This document shows positions 7,165-14,630 of a stretch of 23,128 nucleotides of DNA, piece after piece. The translations under genes were made by a program, and so were the position numbers. Under the pieces are notes generated by a model, which worked only from the letters and a program-made list of their open reading frames with translations, was not told where the DNA came from and did not search any database. Every line of letters begins with the position of its first letter. The stretch's first letter is position 1. The stretch spans positions 1 to 23,128 of the forward strand of contig URMC01000022.1 of assembly GCA_900548735.1 (NCBI GenBank), read 5' to 3'. The stretch is from an uncultured Eubacteriales bacterium. Its GTDB lineage: Bacteria; Bacillota; Clostridia; Oscillospirales; CAG-272.

Positions 7165-7183
7165 ATACTACATTTGTTAGTAT
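7165..7183. promoter_or_regulatory. Cop-box-like inverted repeat at the copA transcription start (candidate operator)
   Basis: ATACTA and TAGTAT form an inverted repeat with a 7-base centre. On the minus strand the middle reads AACAAATGTA, a 9 of 10 match to the CopY-type box TACANNTGTA. It lies directly downstream of the copA -10 element, over the expected start of transcription, as suits a copper-responsive repressor. No copY or csoR gene is in the window. Confidence 0.45.
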
Positions 7184-7190
7184 CACCTAA

Positions 7191-7218
7191 ATTATATCCG
7201 TTTTTGCGGAAAAAGCAA
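7191..7218 (-). promoter_or_regulatory. Probable copA promoter
   Basis: On the minus strand TTGCTT (7218-7213) and TATAAT (7196-7191) are separated by 16 bases. The -10 is perfect and the -35 weak. The leader to the copA ATG would be about 370 bases and includes the A and D hairpins. Confidence 0.5.
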
Positions 7219-7278
7219 GTGTTTTTCCGGGCGGAGCGTAAAAATCCGGTGACAAAATGTAAAAAATGTGTGAAATCT

Positions 7279-7307
7279 CGCGCACGCGGCGCGCGCACGC
7301 GCGTATG
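7279..7307. other. Alternating CG/CA tract upstream of the dnaA promoter
   Basis: 29 bases of strictly alternating pyrimidine-purine sequence apart from a single phase break at 7288/7289, mostly CG steps, ending five bases before the dnaA -35 hexamer. Such tracts can adopt Z-DNA under negative supercoiling. Confidence 0.5.
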
Positions 7308-7311
7308 GTTC

Positions 7312-7340
7312 TTGTTTTATTTATGTTTTTATGTTATAAT
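7312..7340 (+). promoter_or_regulatory. dnaA promoter
   Basis: TTGTTT (7312-7317), a 17-base spacer and a perfect TATAAT (7335-7340). The start of transcription would be near 7347, leaving a leader of about 95 bases to the ATG. I see no consensus DnaA box around it, so classic DnaA autoregulation is not evident here. Confidence 0.7.
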
Positions 7341-7443
7341 ATAGCCTGATCGTAGCCACCGGGCGGGGCGGGGATGTTGTCAAGCGCATTCTTTCTGCCG
7401 CCCCGGTGATACGAAAGAAAATAACAACGCAAAGGAGGTTCCT

Positions 7444-8841
7444 ATGACTTGCCCTGAAGAAATTTCAAACATGTGGGAAATGGTAAAAGATTCCCTTCGC
7501 AAGGAGCTCTCCTCCACGGCGTTTGATCTGTGGTTCGGGTCCTTGTCTATTGTGGATTTTGACCCGGAAAAGCCGGAGATCGTGTTTCTTGTGGCTTCCG
7601 AATTCAAGCGGAACCACATGGAGCAGAAATATACAAAGATTTTGGAAAAGCGTTTTCTCGATGTGACGGGGATGGTGATTTCGGTCAGCTTCCGCGCCGC
7701 GCCTGTACCGCCCGAAATGCAGAGAGCCACCGGCAATTTTCTGCGCGGGATCAGCAAGGCAAAAGAGGGGCGCATCGTAGAGGAGTTCCGGGATGGGGAA
7801 GCTGAGGAAGGCGACCCCGCGGCGGCGCTCCGCTCCCAATACACCTTTGACAATTTCGTGGTAGGAGAATCCAACAAATTTGCCCGTGCGGTCTGTTGGG
7901 GGGTAGCGACCAACCCCTCGCGGGATTACAACCCGCTGTTTTTGTTCGGACCCTCGGGGGTGGGAAAGACCCACCTGATGTACGCGGTCATCAACGAGAT
8001 GCAACGCGCCAACCCCGGCATTGTGGCAATCTACACAAACGGGGAAAAGTTTATCAATTACATGATCGAATCACTCTCGCGCAACGACATGCATTCGTTC
8101 CGGGAGCACTATCGCAACTGTGACGTTCTGCTGATTGACGATATTCAGTTTATCGCGGGCAAGCAGGGCTTGCAGGAAGAGTTTTTCCACACCTTTCAGT
8201 CTCTGTTTGACGAGGGGAAGCAGATTATTTTAGCTTCCGACCGACCGCCGAAGGATATCAACCCTCTGGAGAGCCGGTTGCGCTCGCGGTTTGAGCAGGG
8301 GCTGCTGGCGGACATCAATCCGCCGGATCTGGAGTTGCGCACATCGATTATCAAGAAGAAGGCGGAGTCCTGCGGGATCACGTTGCCGCCGGAGGTACTG
8401 ACCTTTTTGGCGGAGAATCTGCGCTCAAACGTGCGGCAGCTGGAGGGAGCAATCCGCCGGCTGGCGGCGAAAAATCTGTTGGAGGGGCGCCCGATTTCGA
8501 TGCAGTTGGCGAGGGATTGCGCGTCAGACATGATGGGTGACACCGAGCCGCTGGAAGTAACGATTGAGAAGATTTTTGCGGCGGTGTCGCGGAGGTACAA
8601 TGTGCCGATTGACGACATCAAGAGCAAGAAGCGCAATGCGGAGATCGCGCAGGCGCGGCACGTAGCGGCGTATTTAGTGTGGAAGATCACGGAGATTTCG
8701 CTTCCGCACATTGGCAAGATTTTCGGGCGGGATCACACCACGGTGCTTTCCTCGCTGAACGTGGTAAAAAACAGAATCCCGCAGGACCCGATTTTTGAAA
8801 GCGACCTCGAAGCGCTGGAAAAAGAGATTACGGGGAAGTAA
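7444..8841 (+). CDS. dnaA: Chromosomal replication initiator protein DnaA
   Basis: The 465-residue product is the ATP-dependent initiator that binds DnaA boxes at oriC, opens the duplex and recruits the helicase. Domain I (about 1-85, with W11, W31 and F32) is followed by a short, acidic domain II. The AAA+ domain has the Walker A motif GPSGVGKT at 169-176 and Walker B LLIDD near 229-233. The C-terminal DNA-binding domain carries the DnaA signature RDHTTVLSS at about 429-437. Length and order are typical of Clostridia. The ATG has AAAGGAGG six bases upstream. It is transcribed rightward towards the origin, divergently from copA, and is followed by an A-family hairpin rather than directly by dnaN. 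Confidence 0.98.
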   Translation: MTCPEEISNMWEMVKDSLRKELSSTAFDLWFGSLSIVDFDPEKPEIVFLVASEFKRNHMEQKYTKILEKRFLDVTGMVISVSFRAAPVPPEMQRATGNFLRGISKAKEGRIVEEFRDGEAEEGDPAAALRSQYTFDNFVVGESNKFARAVCWGVATNPSRDYNPLFLFGPSGVGKTHLMYAVINEMQRANPGIVAIYTNGEKFINYMIESLSRNDMHSFREHYRNCDVLLIDDIQFIAGKQGLQEEFFHTFQSLFDEGKQIILASDRPPKDINPLESRLRSRFEQGLLADINPPDLELRTSIIKKKAESCGITLPPEVLTFLAENLRSNVRQLEGAIRRLAAKNLLEGRPISMQLARDCASDMMGDTEPLEVTIEKIFAAVSRRYNVPIDDIKSKKRNAEIAQARHVAAYLVWKITEISLPHIGKIFGRDHTTVLSSLNVVKNRIPQDPIFESDLEALEKEITGK

Positions 8842-8866
8842 AGCCGACTTTTCGGCGACAGTTGCG

Positions 8867-9030
8867 GGAAAGTTTTTGAAGAATTCCAAAGGAAACTTTT
8901 TTCAAAAAGTTTCCTTTGGAAAAGGGCGTTTCTTTTGTTAGCTTTTCTTTGCGCCTCCTTCCTGCAAAGAAAAGCGGGTGTGGAATCTGATACTATAATG
9001 GAAAGAGTAACACTGTGTCAGGGCGGGAGG
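8867..9030 (+). repeat. A-family double-hairpin repeat, copy 2 (3' of dnaA)
   Basis: The first hairpin is the 34-base perfect palindrome at 8886-8919. The second is GCTTTTCTTTGC/GCAAAGAAAAGC at 8941-8975. The tail GGAAAGAGTAAC...GTCAGG runs into an F hairpin. It starts about 25 bases after the dnaA stop and may act as its transcript end, although no clear U-tract follows. Confidence 0.72.
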
Positions 9031-9045
9031 ATATGGAATCCTCCC
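9025..9045. repeat. F-family hairpin, GGGAGGAT/ATCCTCCC
   Basis: An 8-bp perfect stem with an ATGGA loop. It is the partner of the 3827-3847 hairpin: same loop, different but still fully paired stem. Confidence 0.6.
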
Positions 9046-9069
9046 CTACGGAGATAGAGCGAACATATC

Positions 9070-9096
9070 GTAGGGGCGACCATTGGTCGCCTCTAC
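9070..9096. repeat. F-family hairpin, GGCGACC/GGTCGCC with GTAG/CTAC base
   Basis: GTAGGGGCGACC and GGTCGCCTCTAC pair around ATT with one G-T mismatch. It is related to the hairpins at 250-268 and 3523-3541. Confidence 0.55.
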
Positions 9097-9203
9097 GGTG
9101 GGCAAGTTACGTACCCGCAATGTTCGCACAAACCCGGCAGGGGGCTGGCGCACAACGCCACAGGCGCATGACGCCCCGATTTGGCGAAAATCTAACTCCG
9201 TAG

Positions 9204-9225
9204 GGGCGGATTTCAATATCCGCCC
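9204..9225. repeat. F-family hairpin, GGGCGGAT/ATCCGCCC
   Basis: An 8-bp perfect stem with a 6-base loop, preceded by CCGTAG like the module at 9070. Confidence 0.55.
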
Positions 9226-9315
9226 GTTGCAAGAAATCTAATCCCAACAACGCGGCGGGAGCAAGCCCCCGCCCTGCAGAAACAGTAAAACTTTTTGCAA
9301 TGTTCGCACAAACCC

Positions 9316-9435
9316 AAGGCTCCCCCGGTAAAGGGAGCCGGCGCGGCAGCGCCTGAGGGATTCGCCGTAAGGGGGAAACGCCAAAGGAAACTTTTTGAAA
9401 AAAGTTTCCTCTGGACTCCATCAAAAACTTTTGGG
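9316..9435. repeat. B-type end joined to an inverted partial A-family repeat
   Basis: AAGGCTCCCCCGGTAAAGGG and GCGCCTGAGGGATT (B left end) run to about 9360. From 9363 to 9435 comes an A-family hairpin in reverse orientation: its minus strand reads AAGTTTTTGATGGAGTCC, then the GGAAACTTTTTTC palindrome. The junction suggests one element inserted into another. Confidence 0.6.
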
Positions 9436-9480
9436 CATCTGTCGCCGGAATGTGCGGCGTGTGCACCCAAAGCGCCGCGT

Positions 9481-10020
9481 CAGCTATTCAGCCCCGCCGC
9501 AGGCGGGTTTTCACAGCCTGTCCACCGGCTTTTCCACAGGTTTTCCAAAATTTCGGCGGTTTTCCCTCGGTTTTCCACAAGCGGCATTTTTACCCGCCGC
9601 CGCGCGTTTTGTTTCCTTTCTTTCACCCGGCAGGGCACTTTTCAAAATTCAATACTCTTGTCGTCCACCTTTTTTCAACTTTTCCGGGGCGGTTTAAATT
9701 CTGTTTTGTCTCTCCGGCTCTCAAAACCCCTTTGTCGTTACCGTTTATCCGTTTTTTTACCGGCTTTTCCGGTTTTCCACACCACCCCGGCTTTTCCACC
9801 GCCTTGTTGCAAAGTTTTCCCAAACACCCCGTCTGTACACTCAAAAACCTTTTTTTTAAAGGTTTTCGCGGGGTGTGTGAGCGTTTTCTTCTCAAAACGC
9901 CACCTCCGCATCCCCAGTTTTTCCACAGGCGGAAAAAACCGGAAAATGAGTGATAAAACGCCTTCCGGGGCTTATCCACAGCTTCCACAGGCTATACTGC
10001 TACTAAGATTTAACTTACCA
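9481..10020. other. Replication origin oriC: DnaA-box cluster and unwinding site
   Basis: The plus strand is strongly pyrimidine-biased and holds at least ten TTTTCC words. DnaA-box-like 9-mers are TTTTCCACA at 9530, 9571, 9773 and 9919, TTTTCCACC at 9792, the perfect consensus TTATCCACA at 9972-9980, and GCTTCCACA at 9981-9989, all in one orientation. Right after the last pair come a GC step and the triplets ATA-CTG-CTA-CTA (9994-10005), then AT-rich DNA up to about 10020. This resembles the Bacillus basal unwinding system (tandem DnaA boxes, GC cluster, DnaA-trios). Its place between dnaA and dnaN and the divergence of all genes from it agree. Start and end are approximate. Confidence 0.85.
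9972..10005 (+). other. Probable DnaA-trio unwinding element of oriC
   Basis: Two adjacent DnaA boxes (TTATCCACA, GCTTCCACA) are followed by GGCT and four triplets with a conserved middle T (ATA, CTG, CTA, CTA). On the complementary strand these read as 3'-GAT-like trios, the bases DnaA grips when opening the origin in Bacillus subtilis. The element ends 72 bases before the dnaN start codon. Confidence 0.6.
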
Positions 10021-10077
10021 ACTATCCCACTTTTGCGCGGGCGCTTCGCGCCGCGTGAGAGAGAAAAGGAGTTTTTT

Positions 10078-11232
10078 ATGAAAATCACATTCGACCGCCA
10101 GCACGTGCTCAACGCTACCGCGCCGCTGATGTGTGCCACGTCGGGCAAATCCACGCTCTCTGCCACCGAAGGGATCCTCATCGAGGCAAAACACCCGGAC
10201 GTATGCACCATGACCACCTATGACCTGGAAAAGGGCGTGAGAGTCAGCGTTGAGGCTAAGGTGGTGGAGGAAGGCACCTTTATCATCAATGCACAGAAAT
10301 TTGTACAGACCCTGCGCGTGATGAGCGAAGGGGAGGTGACCCTTACGGTCAACGCCCAGCTGAGCGCCACCATGGAGAGCGGCAGGTTCTCCCATAAAAT
10401 GAGCGCGCTGAAGGGCGCGGACTTCCCGGATCTGCCGAGACTTGAAAGCGAACGCGGCTTTACCCTTACGGAGGGGACGCTGCGCACAATGCTCGGCAAA
10501 ACCATGCACGCCATGGCAACCGACGATCAGCGCCGCCCCATTCTCAACGGCTGTTTCTTTGACGTAAAGGGCGACCGGCTGATGCTGGTGGCGTGCGACA
10601 GCTTCCGCCTTGCCAAATGCACCACAAAGGCGGAAATCGACAACAACAACAAGGACGGCAGTGACCTCAACTTCCGCTTTATCGTGCCGATCAAAACCGT
10701 AAACGAGCTGGTGCGCCTGATCGGCTACGGAGACGAGAAGGTGCGCATTCACATGATGCGCAAGCACATTATCTTCTATGTGGGCGACATTATCTTCTTC
10801 TCGCGGTTGCTGGAGGGCGATTATATCGACTTTGACCGTATCATCATCCGTCAGCACAAAATCCACGTGACCGTGGAGCGGGACGCATTTCTTTCCGCGC
10901 TGGAACGCGCGGCGCTCATTACCGAGGAGAAAATTTCCGGGCGGATGCAGTCTCATGTCAAGCTGGAGCTGGAGGGCGATGTGCTGAAGGTTCTTGCCGC
11001 CAGCGCCGCCGGCAGTACGTATGACGAGCTGGAGGTCGAACACGACGGGGGCGATATTCTCATCGCCTTCAACAACAAATATCTGATTGACGCGGTGCGC
11101 GCGTGTGACGCCAACAAGTTGCAGATCTCGCTCTCCTCGCCCCTGACCAGTATCAATATCGAGCCGGGTGAAGGGAAGGAAGAGGACACGGAAGATCTGT
11201 TTATGCTGCTGCCGGTCAAGATGAAAGAATAA
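10078..11232 (+). CDS. dnaN: DNA polymerase III beta sliding clamp
   Basis: The 384-residue product is the ring-shaped clamp that tethers the replicative polymerase to DNA and docks repair enzymes. It begins MKITFDRQHVLNATAPLM, the standard clamp start, and carries the typical three-fold repeated fold, ending in LLPVKMKE, the common clamp C-terminus. The frame stays open upstream to 9295, but that extension reads through the DnaA-box array; the ATG at 10078 has AAAAGGAG six bases upstream and matches the family length. Its stop codon overlaps the recF start by one base (TAATG), so the two are probably translationally coupled. Confidence 0.97.
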   Translation: MKITFDRQHVLNATAPLMCATSGKSTLSATEGILIEAKHPDVCTMTTYDLEKGVRVSVEAKVVEEGTFIINAQKFVQTLRVMSEGEVTLTVNAQLSATMESGRFSHKMSALKGADFPDLPRLESERGFTLTEGTLRTMLGKTMHAMATDDQRRPILNGCFFDVKGDRLMLVACDSFRLAKCTTKAEIDNNNKDGSDLNFRFIVPIKTVNELVRLIGYGDEKVRIHMMRKHIIFYVGDIIFFSRLLEGDYIDFDRIIIRQHKIHVTVERDAFLSALERAALITEEKISGRMQSHVKLELEGDVLKVLAASAAGSTYDELEVEHDGGDILIAFNNKYLIDAVRACDANKLQISLSSPLTSINIEPGEGKEEDTEDLFMLLPVKMKE

Positions 11233-12338
11233 TGCTCTGCCGGAAAATCGAAGTGACCTCCTTTCGCAATATCGCCCACGCAGACGTGGCGTTTTGTGAC
11301 GGGATCAACGTCCTGTGCGGGGAAAACGCGCAGGGGAAAACCAATCTCTTAGAGGCAATCTATTACGCCGCCATCGGCAAGAGTTTCCGCGGGCAGAGCA
11401 ACGGCGAGCTGATCCGCTTCGGCGATCCGTTTGCCGTGCTGTCGCTTTCCTATTTCGGCAAGGGGAGAGAACAGAATATCACCGCGCGCCTGCTTTCCTC
11501 CAAGGCAAGAACGCTGGAGAAAAACAAGGTATCCATCCGCCGGGTCTCCGATCTTGTGGGGGAGTTTCGCGCCGTGCTTTTCTCTCCGGAGCACCTGTCG
11601 CTGATCAAAGACGGACCCGCCGAGCGGCGGCAGTTTCTCGATATTGCGGTCTGCGGGAGCGAGCCGCTGTACCTGCGCTCGCTTCAGCGGTATAATCAGA
11701 TTTTAAAACAGCGTAACGCCCTGCTCAAAAAAGCGGCGGATGACCCGCGGATTTTTGCCGAGACCGGCGATGTGTGGTCGGCTCAGCTGGCAAAGGAGGC
11801 GGCAGTGATTGCCGCTTACCGCCACCGGTACGTGGGCAAGGCGGAAACATACGTGAAAGAGTGCTTTGCCGAAATGACCGGCACGCGCGAGGTGCCGGAG
11901 CTGAAATATCTCGGCGTGGCAAAGGAAGAAACGGAACTTTATAACGACCCCGCGGCGCTGGAGGAGACCGTTTTGAGGAAGCTGACCGGAAACACCGCAA
12001 GAGAGATTGCGGCAGGCGCCACGCTCTGGGGGATTCACAAAGACGATGTGGAGATTGAACTGAACGGAAAAAGCGCGAGAAGTTATTGCTCCCAGGGGCA
12101 ACAACGCTCGCTCGCTCTGGCGCTGAAAATGGCGGAGGGCGAGATCTGCCGCGAGGATTGCGGCGAGTATCCGGTGTTTCTCTTTGACGACGTACTCTCG
12201 GAGCTGGACAGTGCGCGGCGTGAATACCTGTTGCAAAAAATCCGCGGGCGGCAGGTGATTCTTACCACCTGCGAGCGGGAAAGCGCCCCCGCCGGGCGGC
12301 GCATTTTCGTGAAAAACGGCGTATTTTCGGAAGGATAA
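11232..12338 (+). CDS. recF: DNA replication and repair protein RecF
   Basis: The 368-residue product is an SMC-like ATPase that helps load RecA at single-strand gaps and stalled forks with RecO and RecR. The Walker A motif GENAQGKTN spans residues 30-38, the signature-like SQGQQRSLALALK sits in the C-terminal half, and the Walker B/D-loop region reads FLFDDVLSELD. The length is normal. The start codon shares one base with the dnaN stop. The S4-domain gene (yaaA/rlbA) that lies between dnaN and recF in many Bacillota is missing. The remB gene follows after 3 bases. Confidence 0.96.
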   Translation: MLCRKIEVTSFRNIAHADVAFCDGINVLCGENAQGKTNLLEAIYYAAIGKSFRGQSNGELIRFGDPFAVLSLSYFGKGREQNITARLLSSKARTLEKNKVSIRRVSDLVGEFRAVLFSPEHLSLIKDGPAERRQFLDIAVCGSEPLYLRSLQRYNQILKQRNALLKKAADDPRIFAETGDVWSAQLAKEAAVIAAYRHRYVGKAETYVKECFAEMTGTREVPELKYLGVAKEETELYNDPAALEETVLRKLTGNTAREIAAGATLWGIHKDDVEIELNGKSARSYCSQGQQRSLALALKMAEGEICREDCGEYPVFLFDDVLSELDSARREYLLQKIRGRQVILTTCERESAPAGRRIFVKNGVFSEG

Positions 12339-12341
12339 GTT

Positions 12342-12626
12342 ATGTTTTTGCACGTAGGAAACAGTAAAAATATCAGAGAAAAGGACATCATCGGCATTTT
12401 TGACGCCGACACGGCAACCGTCAGCGGCATTACGCGGCGCTATCTTGCCGCCGCCGAAAAGGCGGGAGAGGTGGAAAGCGCCGGCACGGAGGTGCCGAAA
12501 GCGTTTGTGCTGTACCGGGAGGAAGGACGGGAGAAAATCTGCTTTTCACAGCTCTCATCCCTTACATTGACAGGGCGGCACGAAAGCATTTACAACTCGG
12601 AAGATAATAAGATACAAGATATATAA
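12342..12626 (+). CDS. remB: RemB-like DUF370 family protein
   Basis: The 94-residue protein starts MFLHVGNSKNIREKDIIGIFD and matches the DUF370 family in sequence style and in its conserved place between recF and gyrB (yaaB, renamed remB, in Bacillus subtilis). The related RemA is a DNA-binding regulator of biofilm genes; what RemB does is less clear. The ATG has GGAAGGA upstream and lies 3 bases after the recF stop, so it is in the same operon. The last 14 residues, after LTGRH, are a poorly conserved tail. Confidence 0.85.
   Translation: MFLHVGNSKNIREKDIIGIFDADTATVSGITRRYLAAAEKAGEVESAGTEVPKAFVLYREEGREKICFSQLSSLTLTGRHESIYNSEDNKIQDI
12567..12596 (+). promoter_or_regulatory. Possible internal promoter for gyrB
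   Basis: A perfect TTGACA (12567-12572) and TACAAC (12591-12596) are spaced by 18 bases, near the end of remB. A second -10-like TATAAT at 12622-12627 has no good -35. Either could give gyrB expression separate from dnaN-recF. Confidence 0.35.
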
Positions 12627-12665
12627 TAGTCAGACAGACGAAACGGCGAAAAGAAAGGAAGAGAC

Positions 12666-14630
12666 ATGGCAAACAACGAAGAAACAAGACAGGTTTACGA
12701 CGACAGCCAGATACAGGTGCTGGAAGGGCTGGAAGCGGTGCGCCGCCGCCCGGGCATGTATATCGGCTCCACCTCGCTGCGCGGGCTTCATCACCTGGTG
12801 TACGAAATTGTGGATAACTCCATTGACGAGGCGCTGGCGGGCAGATGTAAGCAGATTGACGTGACGCTGCTGCCCGACGGGTCGGTTTCGGTGCAGGACG
12901 ACGGGCAGGGTATCCCCGGCGGGATTCACCCGAAAATGGGGTTTCCCACGCTGGAGGTCATTTTCACCGTACTGCATGCCGGCGGCAAGTTTGACGGCAA
13001 CGGATACGAGTTTTCGGGCGGGCTTCACGGCGTGGGCTCCTCGGTGGTAAACGCGCTTTCCGAATGGATTGAAATCGAGAGCTGCTATTGCGGCAGAAGA
13101 TATACCGAGCGCTTTGAGCGCGGCGCGGTGGCGCGGGCGTTCCGGGATGAGGGTCCGACCGAAAAACACGGGCTGTACGTCCGCTTCAAGCCCGACGCGG
13201 AGATTTTTGACGAAGTGGTGTTTGACTATGACACGCTCTTGAAAAGATTGCGCGAGCAGGCGTTTCTCAACGCCGGGGTGTACATCTCCATCACCGACCA
13301 GCGCGACGCGGAGAATATCAAGCACGAGCGGCTGGAATACGAGGGCGGCATCCGGTCTTTTGTCTCTTACATCAACGAGCAGAAGCACTGCCAGCTCATC
13401 CACCCCGAAGTGATTTATATGCGCGCCGAAAAGACCGCGGAAGTGAACGGCAAACCCGCCCGCACCATCGCGGAGGTGGCGTTGCAGTATACCGATACGT
13501 ACAACGAGTCGCTTCTGACGTTTGCCAACGATATCAACACGTTGGAGGGCGGCACGCACGAGGTCGGCTTCAAGAACGCGATGACCAAAGTCATCAACGA
13601 CTACGCGCGGCGTTGCGGCGCGATGAAAGCCGATGAAAAGAACCTGTCTGGCGACGACGTGCGCGAGGGGCTGACCGCCGTAGTGTCGGTCAAACTCAAA
13701 GAGGCGCAGTTTGAGGGGCAGACCAAAACCAAGCTCGGCAATGCCGAAATCCGTTCGTTTGTGGAAAACTTAGTGACCACCAAACTGACCGAATTTCTGG
13801 ACGAAAACCCCGCCGTGGGGCGGCTGATTGTGGACAAGGCGCTGACCGCCAACCGCGCGCGCGAAGCGGCGCGCAAGGCGCGTGAGCTGACCCGCCGGAA
13901 AAACGGGCTTGAAAGTATGACCCTGCCGGGCAAACTTTCCGACTGCACCGACCGCCGCAAGGAACTGACCGAAGTGTACCTGGTGGAGGGAGATTCCGCA
14001 GGCGGCTCGGCGAAGCTGGGGCGCGACCCGCGGTTTCAGGCGATTCTGCCGCTGCGCGGGAAGATTCTGAACGTGGAAAAGAGCCGCCTTGACAAGGTGT
14101 ACGCCAACCCGTCCGTCATTCCGATCATTCAGGCGCTGGGTTGCGGCATCGGGGAAGAGTTTGATATGTCGAAACTGCGTTACGGCAAGATTATCCTGAT
14201 GGCGGATGCCGACGTGGACGGCTCACACATTCAGATTCTGCTTCTGACCTTCTTCTTCCGGCATATGAAGCCGCTGATTGAGGAGGGACATATCTTTCTT
14301 GCCAAGCCCCCGCTTTATAAGGTTTACCGCCGCGGGGCAAAGGACGGCAACGAGCGGTACGCGTATTCCGACGAGGAGCGCGACCTCCTGATTGCGGAAC
14401 TCGGCGGCAAAAACATCGAAGCCGACCGGTACAAAGGTCTCGGTGAGATGGACCCGGATCAGCTGTGGGAGACCACGATGGACCCCGAAAAGCGGATTTT
14501 ACTGCGGGTCACGATGGAGGACGCGATTCAGTGCGATCAGATTTTCTCCACCCTGATGGGCGATGAGGTAGACCCGCGCCGCGTGTTTATCGAAGAGAAC
14601 GCAAAATTTGCGGAAAACCTGGATATATGA
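12666..14630 (+). CDS. gyrB: DNA gyrase subunit B
   Basis: The 654-residue ATPase subunit drives the introduction of negative supercoils with GyrA. The GHKL ATP-binding domain has Glu47 and Asn51 in YEIVDNSIDEA, DDGQGIP, and GGLHGVGSSVVNALS. The TOPRIM domain has EGDSAGG at 441-447, PLRGKILNVEK and the metal-binding DADVDGSH. The C-terminal YKGLGEMDPDQLWETTM is classic GyrB, and the length is that of the short, Gram-positive type. The ATG follows AAAGGAAG. Its stop overlaps the next gene by four bases (ATGA), an unusual partner for gyrB. Confidence 0.97.
   Translation: MANNEETRQVYDDSQIQVLEGLEAVRRRPGMYIGSTSLRGLHHLVYEIVDNSIDEALAGRCKQIDVTLLPDGSVSVQDDGQGIPGGIHPKMGFPTLEVIFTVLHAGGKFDGNGYEFSGGLHGVGSSVVNALSEWIEIESCYCGRRYTERFERGAVARAFRDEGPTEKHGLYVRFKPDAEIFDEVVFDYDTLLKRLREQAFLNAGVYISITDQRDAENIKHERLEYEGGIRSFVSYINEQKHCQLIHPEVIYMRAEKTAEVNGKPARTIAEVALQYTDTYNESLLTFANDINTLEGGTHEVGFKNAMTKVINDYARRCGAMKADEKNLSGDDVREGLTAVVSVKLKEAQFEGQTKTKLGNAEIRSFVENLVTTKLTEFLDENPAVGRLIVDKALTANRAREAARKARELTRRKNGLESMTLPGKLSDCTDRRKELTEVYLVEGDSAGGSAKLGRDPRFQAILPLRGKILNVEKSRLDKVYANPSVIPIIQALGCGIGEEFDMSKLRYGKIILMADADVDGSHIQILLLTFFFRHMKPLIEEGHIFLAKPPLYKVYRRGAKDGNERYAYSDEERDLLIAELGGKNIEADRYKGLGEMDPDQLWETTMDPEKRILLRVTMEDAIQCDQIFSTLMGDEVDPRRVFIEENAKFAENLDI

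Larger units (their letters stand above)
6815..7443. other. copA-dnaA divergent intergenic region
   Basis: These 629 bases hold, from left to right: an A-family double hairpin (6857-7046), an F-like module (about 7060-7095), a perfect D-type hairpin (7105-7137), a cop-box-like operator and minus-strand promoter for copA (7165-7218), a CG-alternating tract (7279-7307) and the dnaA promoter (7312-7340). No gene is supported. The rnpA-rpmH genes that often sit next to dnaA in Bacillota are absent. Confidence 0.7.
8842..9480. other. dnaA-oriC spacer filled with small palindromic repeats
   Basis: No gene is supported. The stretch contains an A element (8867-9030), F hairpins (9025-9045, 9070-9096, 9204-9225), two AATGTTCGCACAA 13-mers (9119, 9299), a B-type end (9316-9360) and an inverted partial A element (9363-9435). 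Confidence 0.65.

Noticed and set aside
9450..9953. A 167-codon ORF across the DnaA-box region
   Set aside because: Phe/Pro/His-rich translation of pyrimidine-rich origin DNA; no ribosome binding site or family match.
9295..10077. N-terminal extension of dnaN by 261 codons
   Set aside because: The frame is open only because the origin DNA lacks stops; the translation is Phe/Pro-rich noise, while ATG 10078 has an ideal ribosome binding site and gives the normal clamp length.
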